From: Flavisolibacter sp.
GTDB lineage: Bacteria; Bacteroidota; Bacteroidia; Chitinophagales; Chitinophagaceae
Length of the DNA stretch: 5,903 nucleotides
NCBI GenBank assembly: GCA_025936195.1
Contig: JAICTW010000199.1
Span: 1 to 5,903 of the forward strand
Direction: 5' to 3'
Part shown: piece after piece, positions 5,313 to 5,903 of the stretch
How positions within the stretch are numbered: position 1 is the first letter of the stretch
Layout of the letters: every line of letters begins with the position of its first letter
The notes under the pieces: model-generated
Database searches by the model: none
Seen by the model: the letters and a program-made list of their open reading frames with translations, nothing else
Told to the model about the DNA's origin: nothing
Position numbers and translations under genes: made by a program

Positions 5313-5852
5313 TTATTTCAAAAGCATTTTGTATTCTTCGGTGTTATAATTCTCACCTCCTTCAATTTGTTTGATCAATTCACCTTTTTCATTGAAAATA
5401 AAAGTGGCGGGTATTCCCTGAACATCAAACAAGGCAGGAGGATTTTCAGCAGGATAATAAACAGGCAACTTCAAACCTTTTGATGAAATATAATTTTTTG
5501 CTTTTTCAAACTGGTCGTCATAGGAAACCATTACAAACTTTACTTTATTGCTGTCAACTGCCTGGGATAATTTTTCAATGGAAGGCATTTCCTTTTTGCA
5601 CGGTGGGCACCAGGATGCCCAAAGGTTCACAAAAAGCTTTTTGCCTTTTAAGCTTTGCAGGTTCAATACATTCCCATTTATATCCTTAATAGAAAAAGAA
5701 GGCAAAATCACTGTTGCCGATGCTGCATTATTATCAGTATCGCTTTGCTGCTGTTGATTTGCAGCTACCTTGTTTTCTTCTTTTTGATGATCGCTGCACG
5801 AAGAAGCAGTCAAAAGGAAAAATGCTGCGGAAATAATTAATTGACCTTTCAT
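5313..5852 (-). CDS. TlpA/ResA-like thioredoxin-fold lipoprotein (thiol-disulfide oxidoreductase)
   Basis: The protein belongs to the TlpA/ResA/CcmG group, envelope reductants that act on disulfides, often during cytochrome c maturation. From ATG 5852-5850 it is 179 aa. Residues 1-19 form a lipoprotein signal peptide ending LLTASSC, with Cys19 as the acylated residue; Ala at -3 is less usual than Leu. A polar Gln/Asn/Asp-rich linker (about 20-46) tethers the domain. The thioredoxin fold follows: PSFSIKDINGN (51-61), strand LFVNLWAS (73-80), active site WCPPC (81-85), a central helix, and cis-proline segment GIPATFIF (136-143). WCPPC with a preceding W-A-S is the TlpA-type redox centre. A six-codon longer frame starts at TTG 5870 but would put extra residues before a complete signal peptide. 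No partner gene identifies the specific target. The gene lies 67 bp upstream of dctA on the same strand. Confidence 0.92.
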   Translation of the reverse strand: MKGQLIISAAFFLLTASSCSDHQKEENKVAANQQQQSDTDNNAASATVILPSFSIKDINGNVLNLQSLKGKKLFVNLWASWCPPCKKEMPSIEKLSQAVDSNKVKFVMVSYDDQFEKAKNYISSKGLKLPVYYPAENPPALFDVQGIPATFIFNEKGELIKQIEGGENYNTEEYKMLLK

Positions 5853-5903
5853 TGAATTGCTTTTATGCAAGTAGCAATTTATTTTTCATTTTTCTAAATC
5901 CCA
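5853..5903. other. Right-edge sequence upstream of the TlpA-like gene
   Basis: These 51 bases are AT-rich and hold no full gene. On the minus strand a tiny frame (MKNKLLLA, then stop) precedes the TlpA-like start, but nothing supports its translation. No box matching TAnnTTTG is seen, so the promoter may lie beyond the window. Confidence 0.4.

Noticed and set aside
5353..5362. TCACCTCCTT, the exact complement of a strong Shine-Dalgarno sequence, read as AAGGAGGTGA on the minus strand.
   Set aside because: It lies inside the TlpA-like coding sequence (Glu-Gly-Gly-Glu codons), no start codon follows at a useful distance, and dctA starts over 100 bp further on.

Overview
The window looks like ordinary chromosome from a member of the Bacteroidota, with a Chitinophagaceae-like feel, although family level is only an impression. 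The evidence is threefold. Promoters fit the Bacteroidota housekeeping consensus (TTTG, 19 bp, TAnnTTTG). Shine-Dalgarno sequences before starts are mostly missing. Gene types are typical of the phylum, including a DUF2795-like acidic protein, lone MacB/LolD-type ATPases, a TlpA-like lipoprotein and PduO-type adenosyltransferase. Base composition is moderate to AT-rich.

Layout. At the left, two tandem paralogous genes of unknown function run leftwards (1-112, cut by the edge, and 122-514). A 125-bp divergent spacer (515-639) follows, with a small perfect palindrome and a TAnnTTTG box almost touching the next start. A rightward cluster comes next: gatC (640-942), a MacB-type ABC ATPase (946-1647) and PduO-type cob(I)alamin adenosyltransferase (1657-2217), with gaps of 3 and 9 bp. 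It meets lolD (2345-3001, leftward) tail to tail. Between them lies the most unusual structure of the window: 25-bp inverted repeat arms around a terminator hairpin. The arms supply the stop codons of both genes, and part of one arm is tandemly duplicated.

Divergent from lolD is a monocistronic unit with a consensus promoter (3075-3105), a 74-aa acidic protein (3191-3415) and a strong intrinsic terminator. Three leftward genes fill the rest: an AT-rich orphan of 121 aa (3482-3847), a DctA-type C4-dicarboxylate symporter (3944-5245) and a TlpA/ResA-like thioredoxin lipoprotein (5313-5852).

The genes do not form one pathway. They cover tRNA amidation, ABC export or lipoprotein sorting ATPases, B12 cofactor synthesis, dicarboxylate uptake and envelope redox chemistry. 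I see no CRISPR array, phage module, intact insertion sequence, tRNA or rRNA, and no clear new defence or biosynthetic system. The points most worth a second look are the repeat element at 2212-2357, the duplicated-domain paralog pair at the left edge, and the AT-rich orphan. For three genes a longer reading frame begins at TTG; I chose the internal ATG in each case.
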